64,000 nt of DNA from Mactromeris polynyma (taxonomy: Eukaryota > Mollusca > Bivalvia > Venerida > Mactridae): assembly GCA_032209605.1 (NCBI GenBank), contig JASFXZ010000001.1:35778619-35842618 (forward strand). Reading direction: 5' to 3'. Both the position numbers and the translations under genes were made by a program. A model generated the notes under the pieces. The model saw nothing but the letters and a program-made list of their open reading frames with translations. It did no database searches and was not told where the DNA came from. Of the stretch, positions 13,201 through 28,200 are shown one piece after another. Within the stretch, counting starts at the first letter, position 1. Each line of letters opens with the position of its first letter.

Positions 13201-16200
13201 TATTCTTTATGTTATAATTGTCTATTTGACTCAACTTGTTCCGATAGTTTTGTTTCTGTTGTTGAACACTTAGCTTGATAAGAATTGGTTCACTTGTTAA
13301 TCACATTGTTATTGGTTAGATGTAGTGTTACTCAAGCTTACTGAGGCAAAGGGATTTACAGAAAATTTTGCTGGAAAATGGGATTACCTACATAAATATT
13401 TTTTCTGGAAATGGAAAAATAAAGCATTCCTCTTTCCTGAAAATTACTATTATCTTTTCTTGATTACAAGGGCAAGAATTATATTTCCTTCGAACTGTGA
13501 TATTTATCCCAATGAGTGGCTTTCTTAAGAATCTCATGCTAGTTTGATATAAAAACCCTTCATTAAATGTGACCAAAACTGATTTTATAACATGAACATA
13601 TCTTACAGGTATATCGCCACGTATAAGCTATTTGTATAAGTCATCTGTGGTTACAATCATAGAGAGTAATGATCCATACGGAGTGTTACATATGGAACCT
13701 GACACCATTACTGTACCAGAAATCTTTAAAGAAGTTGAACTGACTGTCACTCGAACAGGTTTGTCCTTTATTTTTATGTCAACAAAAAGTTTGTGGTCAA
13801 ATGTTATAAATCAGAACTCGGAGGCGAATAAAAAGTGATGGTCTGATTGGTTGTTGCTAGACAGTCTTGATATGCAAGGCTGCATTTTATGCTGGTCAAC
13901 AATTTGGTTATTTTTACCTTCGGCCTTGTCTATACAACTACAGTGTATATATCTATAATGAAAAACTTGCTCTGTGTGATTCAGGTGGAATATTTGGTAA
14001 TGTGAGTGTTCTGGTGCGTACTGTTGGAGGAGGTGAAGGCTGGACATCACAAATTGTTCCGAAGCCTGGTGCAGATGGAAACGATACCATCACTGAAATA
14101 CTGGGTAACAGAGACAGATTTTTGTCAGCTACTGGTGGTACTGATTATGTTGTCCTAGATACTTTCGTATTATTTAAGGTATGTCATAATATGGAGCTGA
14201 TACATTGTCATTAATTTTTTTGTGAATTGTTATTCATATTTAGACACCCCCATATGTCTTCTACCTGTTCCTTACTCATTACCAATGTTTTTCTGTTACA
14301 TATAACAACTTAATAAATTTACATCTTTTTCCTTATTTTCTTTGTTTTGTCTTCCTCTGTCATTCTTAGTGTTACTTTGCTATCTTTTATTATTATTTAT
14401 AACATAACATACGTTGTAGAGTGGTAATAACACCCATGTATTATTTTCGATATTTCACTAGTGAAATAACAACTCAAGTGCGTGTGACATCACAACAAAA
14501 CAAGCGTGGCGTAGACGCGCTCAAATGATGTTGACGTTGTTAAATATTTATTTTATACGAAGTTTGACATTTCATTGAAAATTTATGTCTATATAATTTG
14601 AATATGATATGTGATATAATCATTTGAACTCATATCGTTTGGCTGAAAAAAGAAAATGTCCGAGCTACCTTTTCATGCATCAGCTTTTATTTATAAAAGA
14701 CCGAATTACACACGTCATACCTTTCTTGCATATAAGGTGGTTAATTTAATGTTTTGGAGATAATCAGCCATTTTTGCTGTTATGTCATAAATAGAATCTT
14801 ACATGTTCATTTTTATTGAATTTATTAAACTCGTCATCTTAAACCGATAAAAACATGACTTTTAGATGACTCGTTTAATAAATTCAATAAATAACGACCA
14901 CTCATACAAGATCCTCTATATAAAAGTATAGATTACTACTCACTTATTACAGAAAATAACATAGCCATGTTGTAGGAATAATCACTTGGATGGCATTCTA
15001 AAGGTATGCATCCATATCTTTGTTTTTGATCCTCCATTATATTACAGCAAGATGAGACTGAAAAGACTATCACAATTACAATATTATCAGATGAAATGGC
15101 GGAACCTGCAGAAACTGTACTGGTGTACCTCACACAGCCTACAGGGGGCGCTAGGATCGCTGCTGGGCAACCAGATGGTGGACGAAAGGTTTGTATTTTA
15201 GATTAATTAAAAATTTAGATATCTTTATATTTCTATTAGCTTCTTAAGAGGTTGTTGCTGTAAAAAATGTTCCTTTGGCATAACCCTACCGCTGTAGAAA
15301 ATGTTCCTTTGGCATAACCCTACCGCTATTAAAAATGGCACCTACTCAATTTTCAGAGGTCTGGGTGGGAAGGTATTTTGGGGGGTGGTGTATGATTGGT
15401 TGACACTTGAATGACAGTAAAAATGATAGAAAAATGAAATATAGTTACCTACCCACTTACATTTTGCTTGGACGTGTTATGCCAAACAAAAATCTTTAAG
15501 CATTGCCTAATATATCCTCATGTCTTTTACAGGGTTTTGCTATAGTAACCATAGATCAGAATGATTTGTCCAATGGTATGATAGGATTTTCCCAGGATTC
15601 CTTGCAAGTTTCAGCCAATGAGGACTCAGATGCTACAGCAATCATGAAGCTTGCACGAACAGAGGCATTCTTTGGTGAAGTTGAGGTACGGTATTAAACT
15701 GTAGAAGATTCAACTTTGTTTAGTTGGTACAGTGTATGACTCAAAGCTCATGTATTGATAATTTATTCAAACTTTGCAACTCAGGTTTCTGTTACTTTAC
15801 ATAATCAATTTCTGCAAAAAGATTCCTACAATATTGACATCTTCTCTCTGTGTACATGTGAATTCAAAATTGATGATGCTTATCCTTTTCAAAGCTTCTG
15901 ACATGACTGCCAGGGTCCTCATAGTTAATGTAACATATAAAATCAACTACAGGAAACCAAGGATCTTTGTCGATTGAATCTAGTTTGAAATTTACTTTAA
16001 TATTGTTCATGTTTCTATTTACAGGTGTCTTGGATTGCTAAGGTATCTGAAGACAGTGCTGGAGCTGATGATGTGGTTTTATCTTCACAGTTAGTCAGAA
16101 CAGCTGGTACAGCTATATGTCCCGGTCGTAAACCGTTATGTCAGTTCAATGTGACGTTGATTGATGATTCAGTAAGTAGTTGTCTAGAATGAGTGTGTTG

Positions 16201-19200
16201 GGATTAAAGTTCCTACAATTGTTCTGTAACATGTAAATGGTGTCTTCTGGTAGTAGATATAGTGCTGCCACACTGTGATACTACACAGTAATTATGTGAC
16301 ATGAAACCACACCCAGTCACATTGACCTGATTCAAGGTCAACCAGTCTTAGTGCTACTACTTAGGCAAGGCTGCTACTTGTTATATTTAGGAATTTAGTA
16401 TGTTGAGGAGTTGTGACTCATACACACGACCTTCTACATAAGAGGTGAATGCTCAACCACAGAGTCACTGCATCAGAGAAGTGATTTCTAGTTATAGTGT
16501 AACATCTGTTCAAAACCTTTGAGATATTCTCACTAGAAAAAAATGTCATTGTATAGCACATTGAATAAAGGTCAATTTTGGTATAGATAAGTTGGGTTAC
16601 CACAATCAAAGTATGTTTTTAGTCATGGCCTAATTAGAGTTAGACAAGTAAATGAAATATTTTATTTATTGAGATGTTATTTATAATTTACCTCTTGATA
16701 TGTGTTATTTTATTCAGATACCAGAAGAAGAACATAGCTTTTTCATCAAGCTTATGTCTGTCAAGAATGATGCTCAACTAAATCAAGAAGCTTTGGTTGC
16801 CATGGTAACAGTTTCAGCCAGTGATTATATCAGAGGTCTTATTGAGTTCACCGAAAATGCAAGGTAAACACCTGACAAAAAAGATATTGAAATTATGAAC
16901 ATGATTGTATGTGTCTGAAGTTATGGCACTTGATTCCAGTTCAATGTCTTGGGGGAAATTAAGGTTGCATCTACAGCATATCTTTTACTAATGTATGCAG
17001 TATTTAAATGACTTGAAAAATGTGAGTTTCTTCCCTATCTGTTGAGAGTCAAGGTCATGTCCTACACATTTGTTTGTCCCCCACCTTGTGGAGATGTTGT
17101 CAGCTGTTTGCAGGTAGGGCAAGTTAGAACTGGTTGACCATTATTTCTAGGAAAACTGACCGCCAGGTATAAAATGGCGTTAAACCTGAGAATAAAGTGT
17201 ATTTACGATGAATGATTCTTGTAATTACAATCTGCTATCTGTGTGTATTTCCAGAGTGATTGTAGTGAGCAGGTTACAGACAAATGTAAGATTGAGTGTG
17301 CGACGTCTGAAGGGACAAGATTATCGTGTGGAAGTTGGTTTTCGTACCATGCAGATGTTGACTCAACAGAAACAGTTTGGAGTGATGGTGTACCCAGCAT
17401 TAGAGGGAGAAGATTTTAGGGGTCTGTCAGGAACCCTCGTTTTTGAACCAGATCGACAAAGCTCAGGCTACATTGATGTTGACTTGACCCCATTTTTGGC
17501 ATCAGCTAACCCTTATCCAAAACAGTTTTATGTGGACTTAAGAAGTCCAACAAATGGTGCAAGGTATGTTTTTCAAACCTGTATTTTAAATGATACCTTG
17601 GTAATTTTGTGTGCCCCACCAAGTGAGAGGCACTTGTATTTATCCTTGTCAGTCTGTGTGACATCAGTTTGTGTCATGTGAATATTAGTCATCACATGTC
17701 ATGTTGTACCTTGGTTTTCAGTTGGATTAAGTTGGTAAGAGCAGAGCTATGCTCCTTCATTTAGTAAAATGGTAGCACTTGTGTCTGTAGTAGTCATTAC
17801 GGGGTATTAAGTCACGTAAACAGCCTTGTTGCTCGTATCTCTCGAGTCACTTGGCAGTTATCGCCCTTTGATTAAAGAAATGACCTAAAATATGTCTTAT
17901 CTGATCAATATCTTTAGAAGCATTTGTACAATCATCACCAAATATGGTCGGAATGTGTATGGGCATAATAAGTCCGACAAGTTCGATAACCAGCCATATC
18001 GCTGCAGTCACTCAGGAGTTATTGCCCTTCAATTATAGAAATTACCTAAAATTTGTCTTACATAGTCCTTTTTACACACTCCAGTGACATACCCACTGAA
18101 CGGGCGTTTTTTGCAATAGTCCGCCCTCTTGTTTATAATTGAAATTTCTTTCTTGCATGTTTAGCTTGAACCCGGAAACAAGTCAAGCAACCATCATGAT
18201 TGTGGACTCAGGGGATGTAGATATATGGAACATTATAAAAGATAAAATCGATCCTGATTTTACGGATGACAATATCAGAGAGTATGTATACATTTGATAA
18301 ATTCGCTTTTAACCTGTTCAATCCTAGCAACGGACAGTCTTATGGGTTGACCTTAGTAATAATATTTATGAAAAATGATGTCAATAATATCTTTAAAACA
18401 TTGACTCATAAATGAGTTTTTATTGGGTTATTCTTGAAAATTCCTTTTATGATTATTAGACCTATATAAGGTTATTGATTGATGAATTTTATTTTAATTT
18501 CAGTTTCTATAATTACTGTCTCGATACATGTAATGAATAATTTAACTGTATAGTTAAACCTCACTTTAAGACCACCTCAATACTAAGACCAACTAAAATT
18601 AGGGACCCAATTTTCAAGTCCATTTTCACTGATTTGCTCTTTATTCAACTTCAATGTCAAGACCACTTCAATATTAAGACCAGATTTCAAGGGTCCAAAG
18701 GGTGGTCTTATTATTGAGGTTTCACTGTAGACATGAATAAAGCTATTTTCTTTATTCAAAAATTTCACTCTGACATAGAACATTTAAGTAAACTTATATT
18801 TCAACATAAATAATGGTGTTATGAAATCTCCTGTTACTTTTACAATTGTTGCGGTTACAATCACTGGTATAATTATTTAACAGTATACAGTTAGTTCATG
18901 GTTATTTGGGTAACAGTCAAAACTGTTGTCCCTTGGTGTCGGGGATGACATATGAACTGTTGCCCTCGGCCTATCAGGTTCGGGCAACAGTTCATATGCC
19001 ATCCCGGACACCAAGGAACAACAGTTTTGACTGTTACCCAAATAACCATGAAATAAATGTTTTATTACCTGTTCAAAATCGTGAATCGAATACGGAAACG
19101 ACCGAACGTTAATCATATGCCGTCTAAAAATAAAATTTGGAAATTCCAATGACTTCATAGCGCCAGAGGGAACCAGTTCATACTGTTGACCGGGGAATAG

Positions 19201-22200
19201 TTCAATCCAAGACAAATTGATAGCTTTCATGTAAAACAGCAAAGAATAACAGATTTGTATTTATATAAGGAATCAGGTAATAATATTGAATGAGAACAAC
19301 TTTGTATTTCAGTACTGTCGCTCGACTCGACACGGCGATTCAGGTACCTGATGCTGTGACAGAGAATGAAATCTCTCTGACTGAAAATCTTCTTAACGAC
19401 ATCATTGATGAAGGAATGAAACGAAAGTGAGTATTCATATACAGAACAGTACTTGAGTTGTAATACATACATTGTAGTTGTTTGTGTCATTTTTATAAGA
19501 TTAGCATAATTAATGATGTGATTTTCGAACATAAAATGCATGATTTTATTTATAATCAAATGGTAAAATTTTGTCCCTAAAATAAGAGGCCACCTCTGTT
19601 AGTCAACTGTTGTGTTATTTGTTATTTTATCTGTGAATTATTAAAAATAATATGTAGAACTTGCTGAATTCTAACATAACTTACTTGAAGGACTATTTAA
19701 GTGTAATTTGCTGAAGTTTTTCTTTGGTTTGTAGGCTTCCAACGCAGATTATTGGTCAGATTTTGAATCTTTTGTGTAAGTTACTGACTCCTGACAAAGA
19801 TGATGCCACTAGAGGGCGCTCACAGTTGGCGGCCGTATTAGAACGAGTTGCCTATATGATGGTCACTGATGCCGTATGTCCTACACCAGATCCTCCAAAA
19901 ATGTAAGTGTAGTAATATACACTGAAACCTCTACTTAACAGCACACACTGGCTTGATGTACAAACTGGGTGTTGCTGAGTGGTAGTTGCTCTAGAAAGGT
20001 TAGATGGATAGTTATTGATTACTATAATTACAACAAACTGTTAATTGAGAGGTTCTTGCTCTAGAGTGTGTGCTGTTTGTTTTAATAGTAATCTTCACAG
20101 TTGTATATGCCAGTTCTGATTCTACTTGTATATTCTATTACAGGCTCAGTTTACAGTGTATTCATGTCAAGATATCAGCTGGAAGGTGGCCTGTGAATCA
20201 AATACAAAGTTACCAGTATCCTGGACAGTAAGTAGTTTTTCAACAGTCTTTTGCACTTACAACTACACATGCTGTTACTTAACTATTCCTACATTCTCAA
20301 AGAATCAAGTGTTAATCTATTCCTGGTATATCTTTTGTGTATATTTTTACATAGAATACAAATTATATTTGTATACATGTATCATAAGTGGTTTTGAATT
20401 CTTATTTCAGGAGACAGGATGAATTCAATATTCCGAGTCTGATGCCTGACGCTGAACCCAATTTTAATTCCTCGGTGAGTGCTAATTTAGTGTAGTGGAA
20501 ATAAAACTTGATCTAATCAAAATTGTCTGATTTTTTTGGCCTAAAATATGTTTTCAGATCATAAGTAATTGAATGATGATTAGTCAGTTAAGAAATTTAC
20601 ACGAGTTGGATACAAAATAGAGATAGAGTCTTAGTTATTAAACTTCTGTATACCACACAAATTTAATCTGCAAAGTATGAATTTATGTAACTTCAACCTG
20701 TGCCTGCCAAATGGATGATCAAGTGTTAAAGAATATTCATTTACCGGTAATTTCTATGATATACAATTAAGATATTTAAATCTCTCAGAAATATAGTGAT
20801 TGGTATTGTTTTGTGTTCAGTCATTCATCCTTCAAATCACATCATTGCATGGTTATTTAAATGTGGGCAGATTTTCAAATAATTTGGCAGAAATGTTTAC
20901 CTTCCTGTGAAAACATGGAAATCTCAAGTTGAGGCCCAAGGTCAATGTCATTCTGTAAGATTAAAGGTCAAGTAGGTGTCAATTGATGATTGTAATAAAT
21001 TTTGACTATATATGTTACAGTGTGCAGATTTTCATATCATTGAGTACTCAAGTGAACAATGGTTCCAGAATACTGCAGAGAAACAGTTACTTAGCCACAA
21101 GGTAAATATGACGATCTTAAATTCAGTATTGTCTGTTTATCATGATGCTCTTAGTTAAATGAATTCACCTGACACCCACAGTTGACTGTAGAGATTACAG
21201 ATTGCTATAGATATGTTTTCATGAGTTCACCTGACACCCACAGTTGACTGTAGAGATTACAGATTGCTATAGATATGTTTTCATGAGTTCACCTGACACC
21301 CACAGTTGACTGTAGAGATTATAGATTGCTATAGGTATGTTTTCATGAGTTCACCTGACACCCACAGTTGACTGTAGAGATTACAGATTGCTATAGATAT
21401 GTTTTCATGAGTTCACCTGACACCCACAGTTGACTGTAGAGATTATAGATTGCTATAGGTATGTTTTCATGAGTTCACCTGACACCCACAGTTGACTGTA
21501 GAGATTACAGATTGCTATAGGTATGTTTTCATGAGTTCACCTGACACCCACAGTTGACTGTAGAGATTACAGATTGCTATAGGTATGTTTTCATGAGTTC
21601 AACTACTGAATATCTTTATTGTAACTTTTTTAAATGTTATTAAAGTTTAATGCCATGAAAACCTTTGGACCAATTGTGGAATTTGTGTATTCAGTACATT
21701 GGACTGAAAATTGCCTACCAGTATTTCTCACTATAAATGTACTTAACAATTTCTTTTACTATATTGGACTGTATAAATTCCTTCATTCCATTCCTTCATT
21801 TACAGATTATATCTTTTGGATTGAAAGATAGACCATCTTCGTATACTGACATCCCTGTACTTTATCGTATTCACAGTCCAGATCGTCGTATTGCTACCAG
21901 AAAGGCAACGTAAGTATGGTGCTTTCAAGATTGAGATTTGTGGCCAATAACAAATTTGGTTCAGTGCAGTTGTATAACTAAAATTTATGAAGATTATTCA
22001 TTAAATTTTGTCCTTTTATGTGTGGCTGATTAATAAACTGTGTGCGTTATTTGCAGCATAGATGCATGTCATGTGACTTGAGGTTCAAATAAGAAAGTTC
22101 AAAACAGCTCCAACACAACTTTAATTACACATGTACATCCAAACTTCATATAATTACCATAAGGTTGTAAAAAGGAAAGTAAGATTCAAAGTAATAACTG

Positions 22201-25200
22201 TTTTCTGCATAATTTCTGGACCTATCCATGTGTGATTTTAAGGTGATTTTTAACAATGTTTAAACTAAAAATCTATTGATACCTTCCTAGATGTGTGTAC
22301 TATGATGTGGCTCTGAGACATTGGGTATCACCAAAGGAGATTTGTCGAGTAACGAATGACCTTGACCTTGGAGTGGATGACTTTGTTGACTGTTCTATCA
22401 AACATCTGACACACTATGCTGTCAAGGCAACGACCTCTGACCCGGGCCTTGTAGGATATTCTGTGTGGTTTTATGTGGCCTGTTTTATCTGCATTGTAAG
22501 TTATGTGCTTCAGTTACAATATCATACATGATGAGTAGTCATTAGGAATGGAAGTTATAAAACATTTTTCTGAAAATGATAAAATCAAACCTTATACAAC
22601 AACTGTCATCATTTCTTCTATTTTGATAAATACAGCAACTGTCAAAAAAAAGCCTTAGACCGATAGAAAGATTTAAATTCTAATTGTGCAGCCGCTATAA
22701 TCATCTTAAATGCATCTCATACTTTACCAGTATTCAATACGTCCAGTTTTCTTTATTCAACGTAGATCTGTTTATATTTGGTTCTATTTAAATTTATTAT
22801 GGTGAAATGAATTTTTGTATTTTTAGACTGGACTGATTCTAGCAATATTGGCACATCATCTTTGCTCTATGAGCGCAATGTTTAGTGCTAGTCTACTGAT
22901 GCACATGTGCTTTGCTGCTATGGCAACACAGGTTCGTTAATATTTTTGTTCTTATTTTCTGAGTGTCATTTGCTTGGAACAACATCATTATTTTGCTATA
23001 TTTATTCCTATATGATATATTTTCATGATTACAAAGAATTCTATTTATAATTCAACTGTCATGAAACACACTATAGGCAGCCTCTGGAAGAACCCAACCA
23101 AAGTGTATCTGTATTTATATGAGCATGGCCATGATCAAACCTGTATAAGTCACGTTGGTTATTATGTCAAGTATTTCCCAATCAAAAGTTTTGACGTCAC
23201 AAACTAAGTACTTGTCAGAAGTTTGTGATTTATTGAATGAAACGGACGAAATATTTACTAGTATTGCATAATTTGCTTTTTCCATTTTTTCAAAGAATTG
23301 TGTACATTCTGACGCGACGCCGTCATTTTTTAAGCTTGTTCTTAATATTGTAATTGCTATAAAAATTACCATCCGATTTTAATTCTTTTGGCTTTAAATG
23401 AAAGCTGAAACTCATTTCTGTTTGAAAATGTAAAAATCTGAAAATGGACTTTTAGGTCACTAACACAGGTTTTGTTGTGACGCAGCTCCTATAGTTTCCT
23501 TTGTAGATACTCAACATTATGTTTGTCTTTTCAGCTATGTTATATAGTAGCAGCGTTCCTGAGTTCCGATTCAATTCTGGTGTATACGATAGATGAAGAT
23601 AACTATCGATGTATTGTCATGGGATTATTTCTGCACTATTTCTTTCTCTGCCAGTTTTCCTGGATGATGATACAAGTATGATCATTAATATTAATCAGTT
23701 AGAATCCATGTAAATAAATAATGTTTCCCATGACCTCAGTTACGTTTGTATGGCAGTACAAATGTATAGAGATTAAATTTGGAATGTTTTTTATAATACT
23801 TGAACATGGAAATGTTTTCACTAGCGCATGGGACACCTTTCCGCCTGAGCTCACATTTACATGGTCAAATGATATAAGAAAAATCCTCTCTCACCTCTTG
23901 GCTGGCGTATGTTTGAGGTTGGGGGGGGGGGGGATTAATACCAATTTTCCAATAATTATACTGATTCAGTAATACATGAAGGTTAATCATCTGAATTCTG
24001 ATGCAAGGGTTAGATACTTTTAAATTTGATTCTCTGCCTATCAGAGGTCAATTGCGTTTGCGTGTCTATTTGTTTCATATGTGGTAAAGATATGATGAAT
24101 TTGAATTGTAAAAACATGTTCTGCGTATTGCAGTTGCAATTATTCCCCTGTTCCAATTAGACAGTCTGGAGTATTGAGTTTAAATGTTTATGACTGAAAT
24201 CCCTGAGATCTAGCCAAAAGACATAGTTGTGTCACTAATGATTTGTATATTTAATCTCCCTTGTGCATTTTCAGGCATTGAATTTCTGGAAAATCTTGGT
24301 TTTGAATGATGAGCATACTGATAGAAAATATGTTCTGTTTTTCTTATTAGGTTGGGGTAAGTACCATTCTGTTATCAGATACTGTAACACTCTTATACCA
24401 AGCCAATGTCTTAAATTAGTTTGTACAGTCAAACTTGTTTTAAGAGACCTTGTATGGAATGTTGTATAAAGGTCACATATGACTGCATGTCTCTTAATAC
24501 AGGGTCAACATGAGTGAAGGTTGGCAGTCAATAAACAATATACATGCCGACCTTCACTCATGTATATTAAGGTCCGAAATATGGTAATTTTTGATTTGGT
24601 TACAAATGCCAAAAAATTGTAAAAATTGTACCATAACTTTTGTCTGAATGAAGAAATAATAAATAATGACAGTGCAAACTGTTTTGTGATATCCTGAAGC
24701 GGTAGTTATGATACATACAGCACATGTTATGTGCACTGACTCGATTACATCGATAAGCTTGTCACTGATCTATTATTCAATCTTTCTCAAAAAGTAGTGT
24801 AACAGCGTTCATGACTCAGGAAGTGAAATTGATCGGAACAGAATATACATTTTATTAAGGAATTATACAATAAGTTTCTCAGTGATCTATTTTTCAATCT
24901 TTCTCAAAAAGTAGTGTAACAGCATTCATGACTCAGGAAGTGAAATTGATCGGAACAGAATATACATTTTATTAAGGAATTATACAATAAGTTTCTCAGT
25001 TTTTATACATACAATGTCAAAGTCATATTTACATGGTAAACGATCACAATGAAAGTTTTCTGTATAATGTATATTTTAATGAAAGTTACATTTCCTACAT
25101 TATACAATATCAATGTTCGCTCTGTTTGACTGTTGTAACAATATAGGCCAAATCTCTTTTAGTTTATGGTTTATTGTGGTAATTGTGTCCAAGTGGTAAA

Positions 25201-28200
25201 GGAAATTACTGTTGAGGATTGAATTAGATGATTATAATATGTTTTTATATTTCAGGTTTACCGGTTGTTATAATTGCCATATTTTATGTTGTGACTTTCA
25301 ACCTGTACAGATTTGTGTATGACATGCCTTATGATTTTATTTATGGAGACGTCAATAACAATGGTGATATGTAAGTATATGTATATTACTCAACAACATT
25401 AAACTGGCACTCATTTGTCTTCCAAGTTATCTCCCCTTCGATAGTATATGTTTATATAGTACTAGGTTTTCTCAAATTATCTCCCCTTTTATAGTATATG
25501 AATATAACAGTACTAGGTTTTCACAAATTATCTCCCCTTCTATAGTATATGTATGTATATTATTAGGAGATTGTGACGATTCTCTCCCCTCTATAGTATA
25601 TGTATATATAGTACTAGGAGATTGTCACAAGTTCTCTCCCCTCTATAGTATATGTATATATAGTACTAGGAGATTGTCACAAGTTCTCTCCCCTTCTATA
25701 GTATATTTATATTTAGTACTACAAGATTGTCGTGAGTTCTCTCCCTTTCTATATTCCTATGATATTATGTATGTATGGTATTATATACATATACTATAGA
25801 AGGAATATGGAAAGGGAGAGAACTTGTGTCAATCTCCTAAGTTTATCTTCATTACTCTCTTTGTGCACATTGTCGCCATAGACGTTGAGCAGACACATGA
25901 CAATTGAAAGTTACACTTCAAGCTTAGCGTACAATATGTACCGATTTGTATGAATATTCATGAGTGGTGGATAAATATTGTCTGACTGTACCAATTCTTC
26001 TTGATGATAATTTGATAGTGAAATCTTTATTTATTACAGGTAGAACATGTACATATATATAAAAACACATACATATATCTTAAATTAAATGTTCCCTACA
26101 CTGATAATTAACAACATACATTAAAACATAAAACAATATTTAAAAATGGCAGTAAACCTCATGACTAAAATTAGATAAATGTCATTCCCTTTAGGTTCAA
26201 TTAGTCAATGACAAACACTTAAGTTTTACATAATTATGAAAAACCTATTGAAGTGAAATTCAGCATATACATATTCTATAAAATTCCTATTTTACACACC
26301 TGGATGTTATAGAATTGTAACAATGAGTACCAGAGGGATGTTTAAATTTCCTGTTCAAACTGCTTTAAAATATAAGCTTTGAATCATTCTGGTCATCCTT
26401 GATAACCTAAGTATCAGCTTGAAAGGTGTACTTTATCTTGCCAAAATAGGAAGATTGATCTTACAGATTATTGGTATTATAACATTTTCAGATGTTTTAT
26501 CACCAATGCCTATGCTGGTCTTGGCGGAGTTATACTTCCTGTTTTACTGATGCTGGTTGTCGTAGCAGCCGTATTTGTGAAAGCATTCCAAGTGACACCA
26601 CAATGGCAAGCATATGATGATATTTACAGAGGAAGATACAACATAAATGGTGAGTCAGAAGCATTACTTGTGCCCAAGGTTAAAAACAGAGGTTCGGAGA
26701 TCTGTCTCAGAATGCTGTGTTGCCATTGGTCACTTTTAAGACTGTACTCAGAACCTACCAATCAGAGGCTGGACTTCTCCGAATTAAGATTTGTACCCTA
26801 GGACACTATTAATTTAAGTTTAATATATTTTGAACAGATCTAAAAAAGTCCATGCTTGATCTGTGTGAATACTTCTGTCAATGATTTGAATGTTAGACAA
26901 AAAAACTACTGACCTTGTTTGTACTACAGTCATCATTTTCTGGGTTTGGCACACAACTAGTTTTACACTTTTCATATTTTATGGCACAAGACTCAGAACT
27001 TAAGAACTCATGAACTTTATATTAATTTTTTGATCTTCATTATAATTCCACTTTATAGAACTTTTCAACTTTATTAACATGTCTAGTAAGTTAACATATT
27101 TTGAGAATTTTTCAACATATGTGACTGTGATTTTACTATTTTCATCATGATGTTTATTTACATTTCAGAGATACGAACATTGTTATTATTCTGGGCAGTT
27201 ATTATTGCCACATGGTTATGGGGAAGTCTTCATCTTGTGTACGGACATCTTTGGATGTTAATCGTCTTCTGTATATTCAACATAATTCAGGTAGAAAAAC
27301 AGCTAAAAATTACATAATATATATTTTCATTACCTTCATAGTTTTTGCATTAGTTATAAAAATAAATATACATGACTTTCGGTGGCTAAAAACTTTCAAT
27401 AGTTTTAAATTGTTTTGACATAAAATATTTTATTAAACATCTTTACACATATTGATCATGACATACTGAAGTAATTCAACGATATTGATAAAGACATAGT
27501 CAAACCTTTGGGCATATATATATACTTAATGCCACTAAAAACGCAACTATTTCATTTTGTTACAAATGTGTAAATCATTCATCAAAAATGAAATCAAACT
27601 ATGACCTTAGCATTCATAATTCATTAAGTTTAGGAAATTGTGTTTGATAATTAAAATATAGTTATTTCTTTAAACTGTCACCATGCTGAAGCAGACAATT
27701 TTTAGTTGCGTTATTAATGGCGTGGAGTATATATATATAGCTGTTGAAAATATAAAAATTGGAATGCTGGGTTTGATTTATTGCGGTTTTATTTCCTTCA
27801 AGTTTTTATGTATCGTTAGAGGTGGGATTTAATAAGTTGATTGAATGCTCATGATTTTTCTTCGTTTTTAACCATTGGAATATCATTATTAGTATTTGTG
27901 CCATTTGCTGGTATGTTGACCACGGAAAAAAACGTAGTGGTTAGCCTTGCTCATAACTGAATGAATTACAATATTTTCTACCATCTTCCAGGGCATAATG
28001 GCATTTGTACTGTATGCAGTTCTACGTAACCCTTGGATTATGTCGTGCTGTGCACCACAACGTGCTAGTTCGTACTCCATGAACGGGCATGTATTTGACC
28101 CCGCTGAAATCCAGAACGGTCCCTCGACTGGCACAGGTCAGTACCAGTTTCACCCAGCCACTCTTGACGTTGGAAGTTTGAAAGGATCACGCGCGTCCCT

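Noticed and set aside
17208..17681. 157-codon single-exon gene
   Set aside because: Its core is ADGRV1 exon 17255-17563; both ends run into introns past the splice sites.
21161..21594. CRISPR-like regular array
   Set aside because: Units are contiguous 62-bp tandem copies without unique spacers, in an intron of a eukaryotic gene.
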